From the NCBI GenBank assembly GCA_900768015.1, contig CAAGBI010000070.1, positions 1 through 64,000 on the forward strand: a DNA stretch of 64,000 nucleotides, given 5' to 3'. This stretch comes from an uncultured Alistipes sp. (GTDB lineage: Bacteria; Bacteroidota; Bacteroidia; Bacteroidales; Rikenellaceae). This document shows, piece after piece, positions 33,301 to 42,570 of this stretch (the stretch's first letter is position 1; each line of letters starts with the position of its first letter). The position numbers were made by a program, and so were the translations under genes. The notes beneath the pieces are model-generated. The model searched no databases and had not been told where the DNA came from. It was given only the letters and a program-made list of their open reading frames with translations.

Positions 33301-33559
33301 GGGTGCGTATCTTCTCTTCGCTGTACCCTGTATTTTTTTTAATATCTTCGAGGTAGGCACTATCGTGGTTCTCGGCGAGGTTGTGTAGCTCGTTTATGAT
33401 ACGAGACTTCATCTCCTCGGTGGCCTTGTTCGTAAAGGTCACGGCAAGGATATTGCGATAGCACTCGGGCCTCTTTAATACATCGCATATATATTTCAAT
33501 ACGAGGCGGAAGGTCTTACCAGATCCTGCGCTTGCACTTAATATGTTGACTCGTGTCAT
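30365..33559 (-). CDS. addA: AddA-like helicase/nuclease of a RecBCD-type complex
   Basis: Large UvrD-type helicase with a C-terminal nuclease, for double-strand break end processing. Helicase motifs: Walker A ASAGSGKT (9-16), TNKATEEM, IDEFQDTS (motif II), IHKSKGLERDI (motif V) and AVTRAKKELY (motif VI). Nuclease: RPDRVMISGDRAVVVDYKF near the C-terminus. The start at 33559 overlaps the addB stop in ATGA; an ATG at 33568 is possible. About 1064 residues. Partner of the upstream addB. Confidence 0.9.
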   Translation of the reverse strand: MTRVNILSASAGSGKTFRLVLKYICDVLKRPECYRNILAVTFTNKATEEMKSRIINELHNLAENHDSAYLEDIKKNTGYSEEKIRTQAVVARTQILHDYSRFTVLTIDRFFQRILRAFINELSLDLDYNIELDTSILLERSADDLINSISEDKKSGLKRQLIEFATKRLEEGNKWDMRRDLCTLGSELFKDGIAKRIGTSINKERLDTLIKRLNKKNDDILDKIKSLGEHGAELLSKNNLDASHFKGRNPSFITCFERYRVGDIGDGPTDAIRNAVADINKWYGKDADERVKSIAVELQQILREICTLYDDNIQDMNTVALLNRNYRSYALLNDLHQSFKDVCKQENIMILDKTKELLAEFIDEINAPFIYEKVGNRYDHYMIDEFQDTSIREWCNLRPLLIEALSSNVDASVFIVGDIKQSIYRWRGGDWRLLNHDILEDLKLHNPRVEPLAINRRSLENIVKFNNQFILKIVNKDNEYINNLINQESGKGISAATCCELENIIARAYTKSEQDVHLTGNQGIAEVTLYDPKVTPPPFIEAIEDAISRGYSYKDILILVRGATDGSKVVNTLYEYKDWLIKNNKPGFNILTSDSLTIDSCDVVKFIIATMRLAIDPHNDIERGIYNGYLQRHYGTEFSSLELQTLSKIAHLSALEAFELIVEHYELHTNCKHIAYLQAIHEQILAFTSNHIADIQHYLAWWDERGSKETLSVEKSDDTIEITTIHKSKGLERDIVIIPYCKWGMTPNPSLNSIVWASANPANKDAAEIGLFPVTYGPTMKNSAFSEEYWREFVMSHVDGINLLYVAVTRAKKELYMYVPSGLNVKSSSANIYSDISGIIRSAVENMGEMQKEPPVRNADNKIEYQRYTFGNKIERHIPKEESSTKSCFLLNEYPTHSPKVNVYKQLERFTNEGAKPGTASCNTGIRMHKIFEGANTLKDLYAAIEQMANDGLIKQAEAEKLYADIKNATDNDIVTEWFSGNWDDVKCEEEILYRGKTLRPDRVMISGDRAVVVDYKFVAEPNGDYHKQVKEYMAILKDMGCYGTIEGYVWYVHLNKIERSEED

Positions 33560-36534
33560 CGCTTGCATATTCTATTGTAGTCACAACGGGTACATGTATC
33601 TCTGTTCTCAGCCTGCTCAAAGGCCTTTGTGGGGTCGAATAGCTCATCAAGGATTGCTTTAAGTTGTTCCTCGTAAGCCTCTGATACCATGGTATAACTC
33701 GCTATCTCCTGTGGCGTATCTCGGTCAATCTCTTTCAGGAGCGGTGAGTAGTCATCATTCAACAACATACGCGATGCGTAGTATAGTGATGGCTTGGTGT
33801 CGACATGCTCGTTTTTATGTACTATCATCGAGTAGAGCAGCGTCTGGAATACATTCGATATGCGCTGCTCGGGATTACCGTTAAAGAGTGAGTCGATGCT
33901 CTTAAACTCAAGATGGGGTTTGTAACCACTCTTGTAGTCGATAATCTGTTTAGTGCCGTTAGATAGCGTGTCGATGCGGTCTGCAATACCATAGAGCTTT
34001 ACACAATGCCCTTGCTGGGTCTTGTGTCGGTAGTTAATCTCCTGCTCGAGATTTGTTATGGTGTAATCGCTTCGTATGGTGTCATAGTACATGATGCCAT
34101 CTATAATATACTTTATGATAATCTCTCTAACCAGCTGAGTGTCACCAGTAAAGTCCTTTGTTGTAGCCTTGGGGTTGTTGTAGAGCATCTCGCCAATAAC
34201 CATATCTACGATAGGCTCTACAACCTCATGCTTACGCAGTTTCTCAATGCTTGCCATTGGATTGGGCTTGCCAATGATCTCATATTTCGTGTAGAGCGTC
34301 TCCATTGATTTGTGGAGTATGTCGCCTATGGCGAGTGCATCCATCTTGTCTGTGAGCTCGTTACGAGCGCGCAGCCCCGCAATAGATGAGAAGTAGAATT
34401 TCAAAGGGCACTCCACATACTTAAAGAGTGCCGTAGGGGCTAATCTTGGTCTCTCGTTATCATCCGTATAGCGCATAAGTGCCTCCATCTCCCTCTCTCC
34501 CTTGGCAACCGAGATAGGTCTCTCCTCCTCGATGTTTAGGTCAACACCAAGGGTGTGTTTCTCAACGCCGCCATACTCAAAGTCGAGCTGGTAGATGTAG
34601 CGGCTGCACTCTCCCGTGCTCTTCTCGTCTGCGCGTGAGCAGTAGAGCATGTTGACACGCTTGGCGCGCTGCAAGAGGCGATAGAAGTAGTAGGCATACA
34701 TCGCCTCGTGCTGCTCGGGGGTAGGCATCTCGTAGGCGAAGCGCAAGTTGTAGGGTATGAGTGAGGCCTGGCTGGTGTGATTGCCAGGGAAGTTGGCGTC
34801 GGTCATGGATAGAATGATGACATTCTTGAAGTCGAGATTTCGTGTCTCAAGGATGCCTAATATCTGCAATCCATCGAGGGGCTTACCCTCGTATGGTATG
34901 CTAATGGTCTGAAGATGACGGCGCAGTAACGAAACAAAGATCTCTGTAGAGAGCGGGATTTTGCACGCCTCTATCAGGTTAACGAGTTTTGTAATCTCGT
35001 TAGCCACAAGAAGACGATGCTCGTTATTATAGTTGTCGCTGTCGAACTCATTTAAGTCCTGTAGTGCGGATATGGTGTTGAGCACATCGACAATATAGTG
35101 GGCTAACTTTTTCCAGCCACACTCCTGCTCGCCATCGGTTTGCGCCAATTCTATAGCCTTAGCATCGATAAAGAGTTTCGAGAGTATGCTTTTTGCTTGC
35201 TCTATCTCAGCGGTAGTGCCGTAATTCTTATCCTTGATAGACTCATTGAGGAGCCTATCTTCAACCATTATAACTCGTTTTGTGGCTATCTCCTTTATCT
35301 TTTCGCGTGCGACATCACCGCATATATCGGTAATATATGGGTGTGATAGCAACTGCGCCACATCCTTGTGATAGAATGTAGTGGCCCCGTCTTTTGCGCG
35401 GCAGTGAGTTTGCAGTGTTACAAGTATCTCGATAAGTGAGTAGGCGAGTGTGTTTTTGATGGGGTAGCCCATTGTCACATTCACCTTCTCAACACTCTCT
35501 GGGAGCGAATGAAGAAGAGGTGTAAGTAGGTTCTCATCGGTGAGAACTATGGCGGTATCCTTGTTTAGCTCCTCTTTGGGAATGCTCTTAAGTATCTCGC
35601 CAATATGTTTTACTTGCGCGATGTTTGACACACAGGCTGTGGCGCTAAGATGCTCCTTTCTGTGGGCGAAGTTGTTGGTACTAATGGGGTTGGCATTTGG
35701 AAACATCCTGATGTTCTGGCTAATAAACATGCCAGCCTCGTGGCCATTAATCTTGACATTATCGGTGTTGGACTGAACATAGTAGTCGTCATAGTCCCAA
35801 TAGAAATCGGCGCCAGGTTCTCGTCTTGACAGATGCTTGAAGAGTATCTGCTCGCTCTTTGACAGGGCGTTAAATCCCGCGATAATGAAGCGCTTGGGCT
35901 CAATGTCCACCACCTCATTATTAGTGATGCGTTCTGCGGCAGTGCGATATATGAGGCCCGTGTATCCTATGTGCTTCTCGAGAAGATTATTGCGGAAGTT
36001 GGTGTAGATAACGGGTAGGGCCTTCCACATCTCCAAGAAGCGTTGCTTCTGAATGCTTAGGTCGTCTATGTCCTGCTTGTTTTGGAAGTTGCTCCAAAAA
36101 CTCTTGATTATATCCTTCTGCTCTTTGGTGAGGTACGACACATCTGCCTCCAACTCCTTTAGGTCGCTGAGGTTGACTAATAGCAGTTTGGCGTTAACCA
36201 TATACTTGTCTATCATGTCGAAGTCGGAGATGAGCACACAACCCCAGTGATAGAAGTGGTCAAATGTCTCATTTGGAAACCTCTCCTTGTAGACATTGTA
36301 TAACTCGCCAAGCAGTCTAATCTGGTCTACGCGCTTCAGCCCCGAGGCACGCTCCATAACCTCGTCAATGGAGGTGTAGTGTGGTTGCCATATTGTATCC
36401 TGGCTTACGCTCGATAGTGCATCATTGAAAAATGCACGAGCTCGCAGCGAGGGAAACATCACTGCGAGCTTCGAGAGGTCATTTTTATAACTATTTCGGA
36501 GATGCTCAGCAAGCTCCAGAAGGAATGTTGACAT
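33556..36534 (-). CDS. addB: AddB-like nuclease subunit
   Basis: About 992 residues. The N-terminal half is a helicase-like scaffold that lacks an evident Walker A. The C-terminal nuclease has the motif KQIIDYKSGY. The Fe-S cluster cysteines are visible as one in LFKYVECPLKFYF and three in CTRCDYNRIC, as in AddB. The start at 36534 (MSTFLLELAEHLRN) avoids overlap with the GIN gene. Its stop overlaps the addA start, so they are coupled and form the Bacteroidetes AddAB pair. Confidence 0.88.
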   Translation of the reverse strand: MSTFLLELAEHLRNSYKNDLSKLAVMFPSLRARAFFNDALSSVSQDTIWQPHYTSIDEVMERASGLKRVDQIRLLGELYNVYKERFPNETFDHFYHWGCVLISDFDMIDKYMVNAKLLLVNLSDLKELEADVSYLTKEQKDIIKSFWSNFQNKQDIDDLSIQKQRFLEMWKALPVIYTNFRNNLLEKHIGYTGLIYRTAAERITNNEVVDIEPKRFIIAGFNALSKSEQILFKHLSRREPGADFYWDYDDYYVQSNTDNVKINGHEAGMFISQNIRMFPNANPISTNNFAHRKEHLSATACVSNIAQVKHIGEILKSIPKEELNKDTAIVLTDENLLTPLLHSLPESVEKVNVTMGYPIKNTLAYSLIEILVTLQTHCRAKDGATTFYHKDVAQLLSHPYITDICGDVAREKIKEIATKRVIMVEDRLLNESIKDKNYGTTAEIEQAKSILSKLFIDAKAIELAQTDGEQECGWKKLAHYIVDVLNTISALQDLNEFDSDNYNNEHRLLVANEITKLVNLIEACKIPLSTEIFVSLLRRHLQTISIPYEGKPLDGLQILGILETRNLDFKNVIILSMTDANFPGNHTSQASLIPYNLRFAYEMPTPEQHEAMYAYYFYRLLQRAKRVNMLYCSRADEKSTGECSRYIYQLDFEYGGVEKHTLGVDLNIEEERPISVAKGEREMEALMRYTDDNERPRLAPTALFKYVECPLKFYFSSIAGLRARNELTDKMDALAIGDILHKSMETLYTKYEIIGKPNPMASIEKLRKHEVVEPIVDMVIGEMLYNNPKATTKDFTGDTQLVREIIIKYIIDGIMYYDTIRSDYTITNLEQEINYRHKTQQGHCVKLYGIADRIDTLSNGTKQIIDYKSGYKPHLEFKSIDSLFNGNPEQRISNVFQTLLYSMIVHKNEHVDTKPSLYYASRMLLNDDYSPLLKEIDRDTPQEIASYTMVSEAYEEQLKAILDELFDPTKAFEQAENRDTCTRCDYNRICKR

Positions 36535-36538
36535 GAGT

Positions 36539-37252
36539 TTATAGCAGTTTAATTTCGCCACCAAAGAGTGTAATCTCAGAGCGCAAAATAATGGGTTCTA
36601 TGCTGTATAGGATTTTGCCTCCAGTTGAGCTCTTTGCTTCGAGACGCTCCAGGGCATTTACCTTAACGGTTGCGTTATGTGACGATGATGCAACCGTAGA
36701 GACTGTGTTGAGCTTTGCTGCATTGTAGTCTGCGGTTGATATGTCTACAGTTTGATAACGAGCCTTGCCTGTGAGGATTATGCAACACTTGCCCGATGCG
36801 TAGACCTTAATGTCGAGTGTGTCTACATCTGCTACAAAGTGGGAGTCGTTCGATATGTATAGGTCGATAAGCTGAGTGTCGAGAGTTCCTATGACTGTGA
36901 CATCCGCCTTTGATATAGAGATGTCCGTCAGTTCGTTGAAGTAGACCTCGACCTCGGTTACGCTTTCGCGCTTAGAGTCACTGCGCTCATCAATTTTAAG
37001 TATGCCATCGCCCTTTTTCTGCACCTCAAACTCAAACTTCGAAGTATAGCACCCCTTGGTATCGTAGATGATATATGGCGCTTCGCTCTTATCTATCTTT
37101 ATGAGTGTTAGCTTTATAGGTGCATTTACATCAATGCTATTGAAGCTCGATAGATTCTCTTTTATTGGCCCAAGATTGGGTATCGTGCTCTCTTGTGCCA
37201 TGAGATTTGTTGCGCAGCAGATTGCGAATATCGATAGTAGAAACCTCTTCAT
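36539..37252 (-). CDS. Secreted head-GIN domain (DUF2807-like) protein
   Basis: 237 residues. A Sec signal peptide at the N-terminus (MKRFLLSIFAICCATNLMAQ, cleavage near Ala19-Gln20) is followed by a beta-rich body with repeats of the GIN/DUF2807 type (FNSIDVNAPIKLTLIK, VTVIGTLDTQLIDLYIS). Members are found on the surface of many Bacteroidetes; the function is unknown. Four bases separate its stop from the addB start, so it heads the addBA-ispF transcript, a pairing without obvious meaning. Confidence 0.8.
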   Translation of the reverse strand: MKRFLLSIFAICCATNLMAQESTIPNLGPIKENLSSFNSIDVNAPIKLTLIKIDKSEAPYIIYDTKGCYTSKFEFEVQKKGDGILKIDERSDSKRESVTEVEVYFNELTDISISKADVTVIGTLDTQLIDLYISNDSHFVADVDTLDIKVYASGKCCIILTGKARYQTVDISTADYNAAKLNTVSTVASSSHNATVKVNALERLEAKSSTGGKILYSIEPIILRSEITLFGGEIKLL

Positions 37253-37291
37253 AAGTCGTAAGTTTTTATAATTACAAACGCTAAATTAAAC

Positions 37292-37328
37292 AAAATATGG
37301 CAATTCACCAAAGGAATTGCCATATTTT
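37292..37328. terminator. Bidirectional terminator between GIN and HAD genes
   Basis: AAAATATGGCAATTC / GAATTGCCATATTTT stem of 14-15 pairs with a 7-base loop. It ends the HAD-M23 transcript on the minus strand. Confidence 0.8.
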
Positions 37329-37354
37329 TATCCGTAGGATAATCGCTAATGTCG

Positions 37355-37915
37355 TTATAAGGATATTTTAACATAGGCGGCACCGCTGCGTTGTGCAGCC
37401 TCTAAACCCATTGTCGAGTCCTCAAATATGATTGTCTCGCGTGGTGTCACACCAACCCTCTCCATTGCTTGAAGGAAGCACTCGGGGTTGGGCTTGGGTT
37501 TGGCAACATCATCGCCTGATATAATGCCGTCAACGCCATTTACTATGTTCAAGTGACGCATTACATTAGTTATGTTATCTATGTGACCTGTAGATACTAT
37601 CCATACTTTTGCACCCATTCTTTGCATCATCTGACACCACTCCCAAAGTGGGGTGTTTAGGCGCACGCTATCGAAGTAGTTGGGGTATATCTCAACTTTG
37701 CGGCGGCGTAATTTGCGAGCCTCGTCGTCGCTCTCGATGCCCACATCTCTGAGAAATTCACGACAGCGCATACCAAAATATTTGGCAGTGTACTCCTCAA
37801 TTGATATGTTGATGCCAACCTCGCTAAGAGCCTGGATGTATGCCATGCCATTAGCCATGCGAGTGTCGGCAAGTGTGCCGTCGAAGTCGAGTAGAATTAA
37901 CTTTATATTAGACAT
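37355..37915 (-). CDS. HAD-superfamily phosphatase
   Basis: About 186 residues. HAD motifs: LLDFDGTLADT (nucleophile Asp and acid Asp), WIVSTGH (motif II, Thr), the Lys region KPKPNPE (motif III) and IIFEDSTMGLEAA (motif IV). Phosphoglycolate-phosphatase-like, but the substrate is unknown. The start at 37915 leaves one base between it and the M23 gene; an upstream ATG at 37924 would overlap. Confidence 0.9.
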   Translation of the reverse strand: MSNIKLILLDFDGTLADTRMANGMAYIQALSEVGINISIEEYTAKYFGMRCREFLRDVGIESDDEARKLRRRKVEIYPNYFDSVRLNTPLWEWCQMMQRMGAKVWIVSTGHIDNITNVMRHLNIVNGVDGIISGDDVAKPKPNPECFLQAMERVGVTPRETIIFEDSTMGLEAAQRSGAAYVKISL

Positions 37916-37916
37916 C

Positions 37917-38861
37917 TTAATCAAATGATTGCATGCTGGATAGAGCGATGCGTATTATGCGTTGATACTCCTCGGCATTAAGCTCAAGGAAGAAGTAGTG
38001 TACGGGGTCTACACGAGTGCCGTTGAAGATAACCTCATAGTGTAGATGTGGCGCAAACGATAGTCCACTATTGCCCGACATGGCAATGATGTCACCACGC
38101 TTAACCTTGTCGCCCCTCTTAACTCGTATGTCTAAGAGGTGGCTGTACGATGTTTGGTAGCCGTTACCATGGTCTATGGTGATAGCCTTGCCGTGTGTTG
38201 TGTTCTTCTCCGATAGAGATTGTACCGTGCCATCTGCGGTGGCAAAAACAGCTGTTCCCTCGGGTATGAGGTAATCTACGCCATGATGCTCACGCATAGT
38301 GCGATGGAATGGGTTAATTAATGGCTTTTTACCCGCTGCAAGCAGTGTGAGTTGCCTATTATTTACAGGTTGAATTGCTGGTATGCAATCTATTGATAGT
38401 GATGTGGTTTCATGCGCATACATCATATCTTCGTATGAGCGAGTGAGTGCATCTTTGTCATTTTCTGCACTTTGCAACTTGTTATTTAACTCCGATAATA
38501 GTTCATCATTATCCAAGTCCATTAGGCTCTCGTGCAGTGCAATTCTCTCCTCGTCATCATCAATTGTCAGGTCGTATGGGTTGGACTCGAACAACTTGCG
38601 AAAGACATTCTCATCGCGCGCAACAACATTGTCCATGACTTCAGTTAACTCTTCGTAACGCTCTGACATTTTGTCATATTCAGAGTTCAGTTTGTTGTTC
38701 GTGTTGCGGAGTTCAGTCTCCGCTGGCATGTCAACAAATATGGAGAGCAAAACATAGAATAGTGTGACAGATGCTATCCACAATAGTAGGTGCACACTAA
38801 GGGTTAGTATGCGGTTGTTTTGCCAACGGAATTTAGTTAATATGTTCTTTATAATTTTCAT
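37917..38861 (-). CDS. M23 family peptidase, membrane-anchored (second copy)
   Basis: 314 residues. One transmembrane helix (about 20-43), a coiled coil (about 50-160) and a C-terminal M23 (LytM) domain: HHGVDYLIPEG for the first ligands, later SHLLD, and PHLHYEV. It would act on peptidoglycan cross-links in the periplasm. Paralogue of the neighbouring gene; both are anchored. The metal-site residues appear intact. Confidence 0.88.
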   Translation of the reverse strand: MKIIKNILTKFRWQNNRILTLSVHLLLWIASVTLFYVLLSIFVDMPAETELRNTNNKLNSEYDKMSERYEELTEVMDNVVARDENVFRKLFESNPYDLTIDDDEERIALHESLMDLDNDELLSELNNKLQSAENDKDALTRSYEDMMYAHETTSLSIDCIPAIQPVNNRQLTLLAAGKKPLINPFHRTMREHHGVDYLIPEGTAVFATADGTVQSLSEKNTTHGKAITIDHGNGYQTSYSHLLDIRVKRGDKVKRGDIIAMSGNSGLSFAPHLHYEVIFNGTRVDPVHYFFLELNAEEYQRIIRIALSSMQSFD

Positions 38862-38865
38862 TGTA

Positions 38866-39816
38866 TCAGTTCTTTATGGTTGACTCTTCAATCTGATTCA
38901 TCAACTCAACATAGGCCTCGGGCGACATATCCTTGTTGAAGTAGTGGATGGGGTTTACGGTGTTGTCACGGAAGCGCACCTCGTAGTGTAGGTGAGAACC
39001 CTCCGAAACACCAGTGTTGCCAACTTCGCCAATTACCTGTCCGCGTGTTACGCTATCGCCCTCCTTGACATACATCTTATGGAGGTGGCCATAGCGTGTC
39101 TTATAACCAAAGCCGTGGTTTAGTTCTATGAGGTTGCCATAGCCGTTGCGCCATCGAGCCTCTCTAACAACAGCATTACCCGTAGCATATACAGGAGTGC
39201 CCTTTGGTGCAGCAAGGTCTACGCCCTCATGCTTGCGCCATGTGCCGTAGCGTGGGTGCTTACGCATACCAAAGAGACTGCTCACGCTACGGAGTTTTGT
39301 GCGGTCGATGGGCCAGATAGCGGGGATGACGGTTGAAAACTCCTCCTTGTGCGTGGCCATCTCTTGTGTGTCGTCAAGAGAGATTGAGGCGTAGTATATG
39401 GAGCGAGTAAGGTGGTCGAGGCTACGCCAGCCCTCCTCTATAAGGGCACCATGGTCGTCGCCCTTATATTTGGCGTACCTCTCATCGTTATAATCTGAAT
39501 AGACCCTAAGAATATCGGGGTCGCCTATGGTGTCTACGCCCAAAAGAGGTCTATATACATAGTGGTCGCGGTGTTTTATATCCTCGAGTATCTGCTCCGA
39601 GGCCGCGATTTTCTCTTGCAGGATTATATATTCACGTTCGAGGCGATGGTTGTCTCGTCGTATCTTTGCCATCTTTGGCGTGTCGGTATATGATGATATT
39701 GCGAGGTTGCACGCAACGGCAATGACGAGGGCTAAGACCATGCGCAAAGCTATGCGATAGCCACGAGGCCAGCGCTTTATCGAGCCAAGAAGTGAGCCGA
39801 GTCGATTGTTGCCCAT
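38866..39816 (-). CDS. M23 family peptidase, membrane-anchored (first copy)
   Basis: 316 residues, with an anchoring helix (about 25-45), a coiled-coil linker and a C-terminal M23 domain: KHEGVDLAAPKGTPVYA, TRYGHLHKMYVKEGD and SHLHYEV (HxH). Zinc ligands are present. It likely cuts peptidoglycan peptides or, in the LytM/EnvC manner, activates amidases. Promoter TAATTTTG on the minus strand, back-to-back with that of alaS. Confidence 0.9.
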   Translation of the reverse strand: MGNNRLGSLLGSIKRWPRGYRIALRMVLALVIAVACNLAISSYTDTPKMAKIRRDNHRLEREYIILQEKIAASEQILEDIKHRDHYVYRPLLGVDTIGDPDILRVYSDYNDERYAKYKGDDHGALIEEGWRSLDHLTRSIYYASISLDDTQEMATHKEEFSTVIPAIWPIDRTKLRSVSSLFGMRKHPRYGTWRKHEGVDLAAPKGTPVYATGNAVVREARWRNGYGNLIELNHGFGYKTRYGHLHKMYVKEGDSVTRGQVIGEVGNTGVSEGSHLHYEVRFRDNTVNPIHYFNKDMSPEAYVELMNQIEESTIKN

Positions 39817-39856
39817 GAGTAAAAATAAAAAATATTAAAAATTCTCTCGTTTAACG

Positions 39857-39890
39857 ATGCAAAATTAAAGTAAATTGTGTAATTTTGCAA
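39857..39890. promoter_or_regulatory. Overlapping divergent promoters of alaS and M23 gene
   Basis: GCAAAATTA (39859-39867) and TAATTTTGC (39880-39888) form an inverted repeat of the two -7 boxes. Minus-strand TTG at 39888-39890 is 20 bases from its -7 box; on the plus strand only ATG lies at 39857-39859. Confidence 0.65.
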
Positions 39891-39928
39891 CCGCGTATAA
39901 AAATAGGTATAAAATAATTTCAAAATAT

Positions 39929-42544
39929 ATGGATTCTAATAAAGCAAGACAGGCGTTTCTGGATTTCTTCAGAACGAAGGAGCACGAGATTGTAGCTTCT
40001 GCTCCCATGGTCGTAAAGAACGACCCTACATTGATGTTTACAAATGCGGGTATGAACCAGTTCAAGGATATCTTCCTTGGCAACGCACCCCGCAAGTTCC
40101 CCCGCGTGGCAGACACTCAGAAGTGTTTGCGTGTTTCGGGTAAGCACAACGACTTGGAGGAGGTAGGTCACGATACTTACCACCATACAATGTTCGAGAT
40201 GCTCGGCAACTGGTCATATGGCGACTACTTTAAGAAGGAGGCTATCGAGTGGGCATGGGAGTTGCTTACCGAGGTCTACAAGTTGGATAAGAGCCGCATG
40301 TATGCTACCGTATTTGAGGGTAGCGAGGAGGATGGCGTAGCCTTTGATCAGGAGGCTTACGACTACTGGAAGCAGTTCTTACCCGAGGACCACATCATTC
40401 GTGGTAATAAGAAGGATAACTTCTGGGAGATGGGTGAGACAGGTCCTTGTGGTCCATGTAGCGAGATCCACTTCGACTTGCGCGACGACGAGGAGGTAGC
40501 AAAGATTCCTGGTCGCGAGATGGTGAACATGAGCCACCCACAGGTTATCGAGATTTGGAACCTTGTGTTCATGCAGTTCAACCGCAAGGCTAATGGTTCT
40601 CTCGAGCCACTTCCTGCGAAGAACGTAGATACAGGTATGGGCTTTGAGCGTCTCTGTATGATTTTGCAGGGCAAGAAGTCTAACTACGATACTGATGTGT
40701 TCCAGCCTACAATCGCTCGCATCGCAGCGCTTTCGGGTAAGGAGTATGGCAAGGATGAGAAGTGCGATGTGGCTATGCGTGTTATCGCAGACCACTTGCG
40801 TGCTATCTCGTTCTCTATCGCTGACGGTCAGCTCCCCGCAAATGCTAAGGCTGGTTATGTTATCCGTCGTATCTTGCGTCGTGCGGTTCGTTATGGCTAC
40901 ACATACCTCGGCTTTAACGAGCCATTCATTTGCAAGCTCGTAGCGGGTCTTGTTGAGCAGATGGGTCACCAGTTCCCCGAGCTCGTGGCACAGCAGACAC
41001 TCATCGAGCGCGTTATCGAGGAGGAGGAGGCATCATTCCTCCGCACCTTGGCTACAGGTATCAATCTCTTGGAGGGTGTGATTAAGAAGAGCGCTAATGG
41101 CAAGATTTCGGGTAAGGATGCCTTCGTGTTGTACGACACATACGGCTTCCCCATCGACCTTACGGAGCTTATCGCTAAGGAGCAGGGCGTAGAGGTAGAC
41201 ATCGAGGAGTTTGAGAAGGAGCTTCAGGTGCAGAAGGAGCGCTCGCGCAACGCTGCACAGCAGGATATCGACGACTGGCAGGAGATTATGCCTATCGCTG
41301 AGAGCACATTCGTTGGTTACGACACTTTGGAGTCTGACATTCGCATCGCTCGCTACCGCCGCGTAAAGAGCAAGAATGCTACTACATATCAGCTCGTTTT
41401 CGACCATACACCTTTCTATGGTAACTCTGGTGGTCAGATCGGTGATATTGGTTATATCGAGAGCGCAAACGAGAAGATTGAGATTGTAGCGACAGAGAAG
41501 GAGAATGGTCTTATCATTCACATCGCTAAGCAGTTGCCCGAGAATCCCGAGGCATCGTTCCGTGCTGTTGTAAACGCTGAGGCTCGTACTAAGGCTGCTA
41601 ACAACCACACAGCAACACACCTTGTTGACTACGCATTGCGTACTGTTCTTGGTTCGCATGTTGAGCAGAAGGGTTCTATGGTTACTCCTGCGGGCTTGCG
41701 CTTCGACTTCTCACACTTCCAGAAGGTGTCGGCAGAGGAGTTGCGCGAGGTTGAGCGTCTTGTAAACCGCCTTATCCGCGCTAACTACCCATTGGTAGAG
41801 AACCGCGAGGCTACAATGGCTGAGGCAGAGGCTGCAGGTGCTATCATGCTCTTTGGTGAGAAGTATGGCGACAAGGTGCGTATCGTAAACTTCGGTCCTT
41901 CGACTGAGCTTTGTGGCGGTACACACGCTTCGGCAACTGGTAACCTCGGTTTCTTTAAGATTACAAGCGAGAGCGCTATCTCGGCTGGTGTACGCCGTAT
42001 CGAGGCTACTACAGGCGAGGGTGCTGAGGCTTTGATCTATGGTGCACAGGATATGATTTCTTCTATCGAGCAACTCGTTCGCAACCCCAAGGTCGTTCAG
42101 GCTATCGAGAAGATGATGGAGTCGAATGATGCCCTCACTCGTGAGATTGAGGAGATGCGCAAGGAGAAGGTTGCATCTGTGGCTGATAGCTTGGCTGAGA
42201 ATACTCCTTTGCGCGATGGCGTTAAGCTCATTACACTCACAACAAAGCATACTTCAGAGGTTATGAAGGACTTGGCATTTGCTTTGCGTCAGCGCGTTGC
42301 GGAGAAGTTGGTTATGGTTATCGGTAACCTCAACGACGGCAAGCCTACGCTTAACATTATGCTCTCTGATGACATGGTTGCTATGGGTGTTGATGCTGGT
42401 GCTACAGTGCGCGAGGCTGCTAAGCTTATGAATGGTGGCGGTGGTGGCCAGAAGCACTACGCTACAGCGGGTGGTAAGAATCCCGATGGCTTGCAGGCTG
42501 CAGTAGACAAGGCTGTCGAGATGATTATGGAGAAGATAAAGTAA
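39929..42544 (+). CDS. alaS: Alanyl-tRNA synthetase
   Basis: Charges tRNA-Ala and edits mis-acylated Ser/Gly. The start at 39929 (MDSNKARQAFLDFFRTKEH) gives 871 residues; the ATG at 39875 would begin inside the promoter. The N-terminal catalytic core, editing-domain HxxxH-type residues (NNHTATHLVDYAL) and CGGTHASATG, and the C-terminal oligomerisation domain are all present. Its -7 box lies only about 40 bases upstream. gpmI follows 26 bases later. Confidence 0.98.
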   Translation: MDSNKARQAFLDFFRTKEHEIVASAPMVVKNDPTLMFTNAGMNQFKDIFLGNAPRKFPRVADTQKCLRVSGKHNDLEEVGHDTYHHTMFEMLGNWSYGDYFKKEAIEWAWELLTEVYKLDKSRMYATVFEGSEEDGVAFDQEAYDYWKQFLPEDHIIRGNKKDNFWEMGETGPCGPCSEIHFDLRDDEEVAKIPGREMVNMSHPQVIEIWNLVFMQFNRKANGSLEPLPAKNVDTGMGFERLCMILQGKKSNYDTDVFQPTIARIAALSGKEYGKDEKCDVAMRVIADHLRAISFSIADGQLPANAKAGYVIRRILRRAVRYGYTYLGFNEPFICKLVAGLVEQMGHQFPELVAQQTLIERVIEEEEASFLRTLATGINLLEGVIKKSANGKISGKDAFVLYDTYGFPIDLTELIAKEQGVEVDIEEFEKELQVQKERSRNAAQQDIDDWQEIMPIAESTFVGYDTLESDIRIARYRRVKSKNATTYQLVFDHTPFYGNSGGQIGDIGYIESANEKIEIVATEKENGLIIHIAKQLPENPEASFRAVVNAEARTKAANNHTATHLVDYALRTVLGSHVEQKGSMVTPAGLRFDFSHFQKVSAEELREVERLVNRLIRANYPLVENREATMAEAEAAGAIMLFGEKYGDKVRIVNFGPSTELCGGTHASATGNLGFFKITSESAISAGVRRIEATTGEGAEALIYGAQDMISSIEQLVRNPKVVQAIEKMMESNDALTREIEEMRKEKVASVADSLAENTPLRDGVKLITLTTKHTSEVMKDLAFALRQRVAEKLVMVIGNLNDGKPTLNIMLSDDMVAMGVDAGATVREAAKLMNGGGGGQKHYATAGGKNPDGLQAAVDKAVEMIMEKIK

Positions 42545-42570
42545 ACTCTTAAATAACGAATTGTAATAAT

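Noticed and set aside
30365..36534. addAB as a defence system (for example a phage-sensing nuclease)
   Set aside because: The motifs and the pair order match the standard recombination AddAB; there is no extra effector gene.
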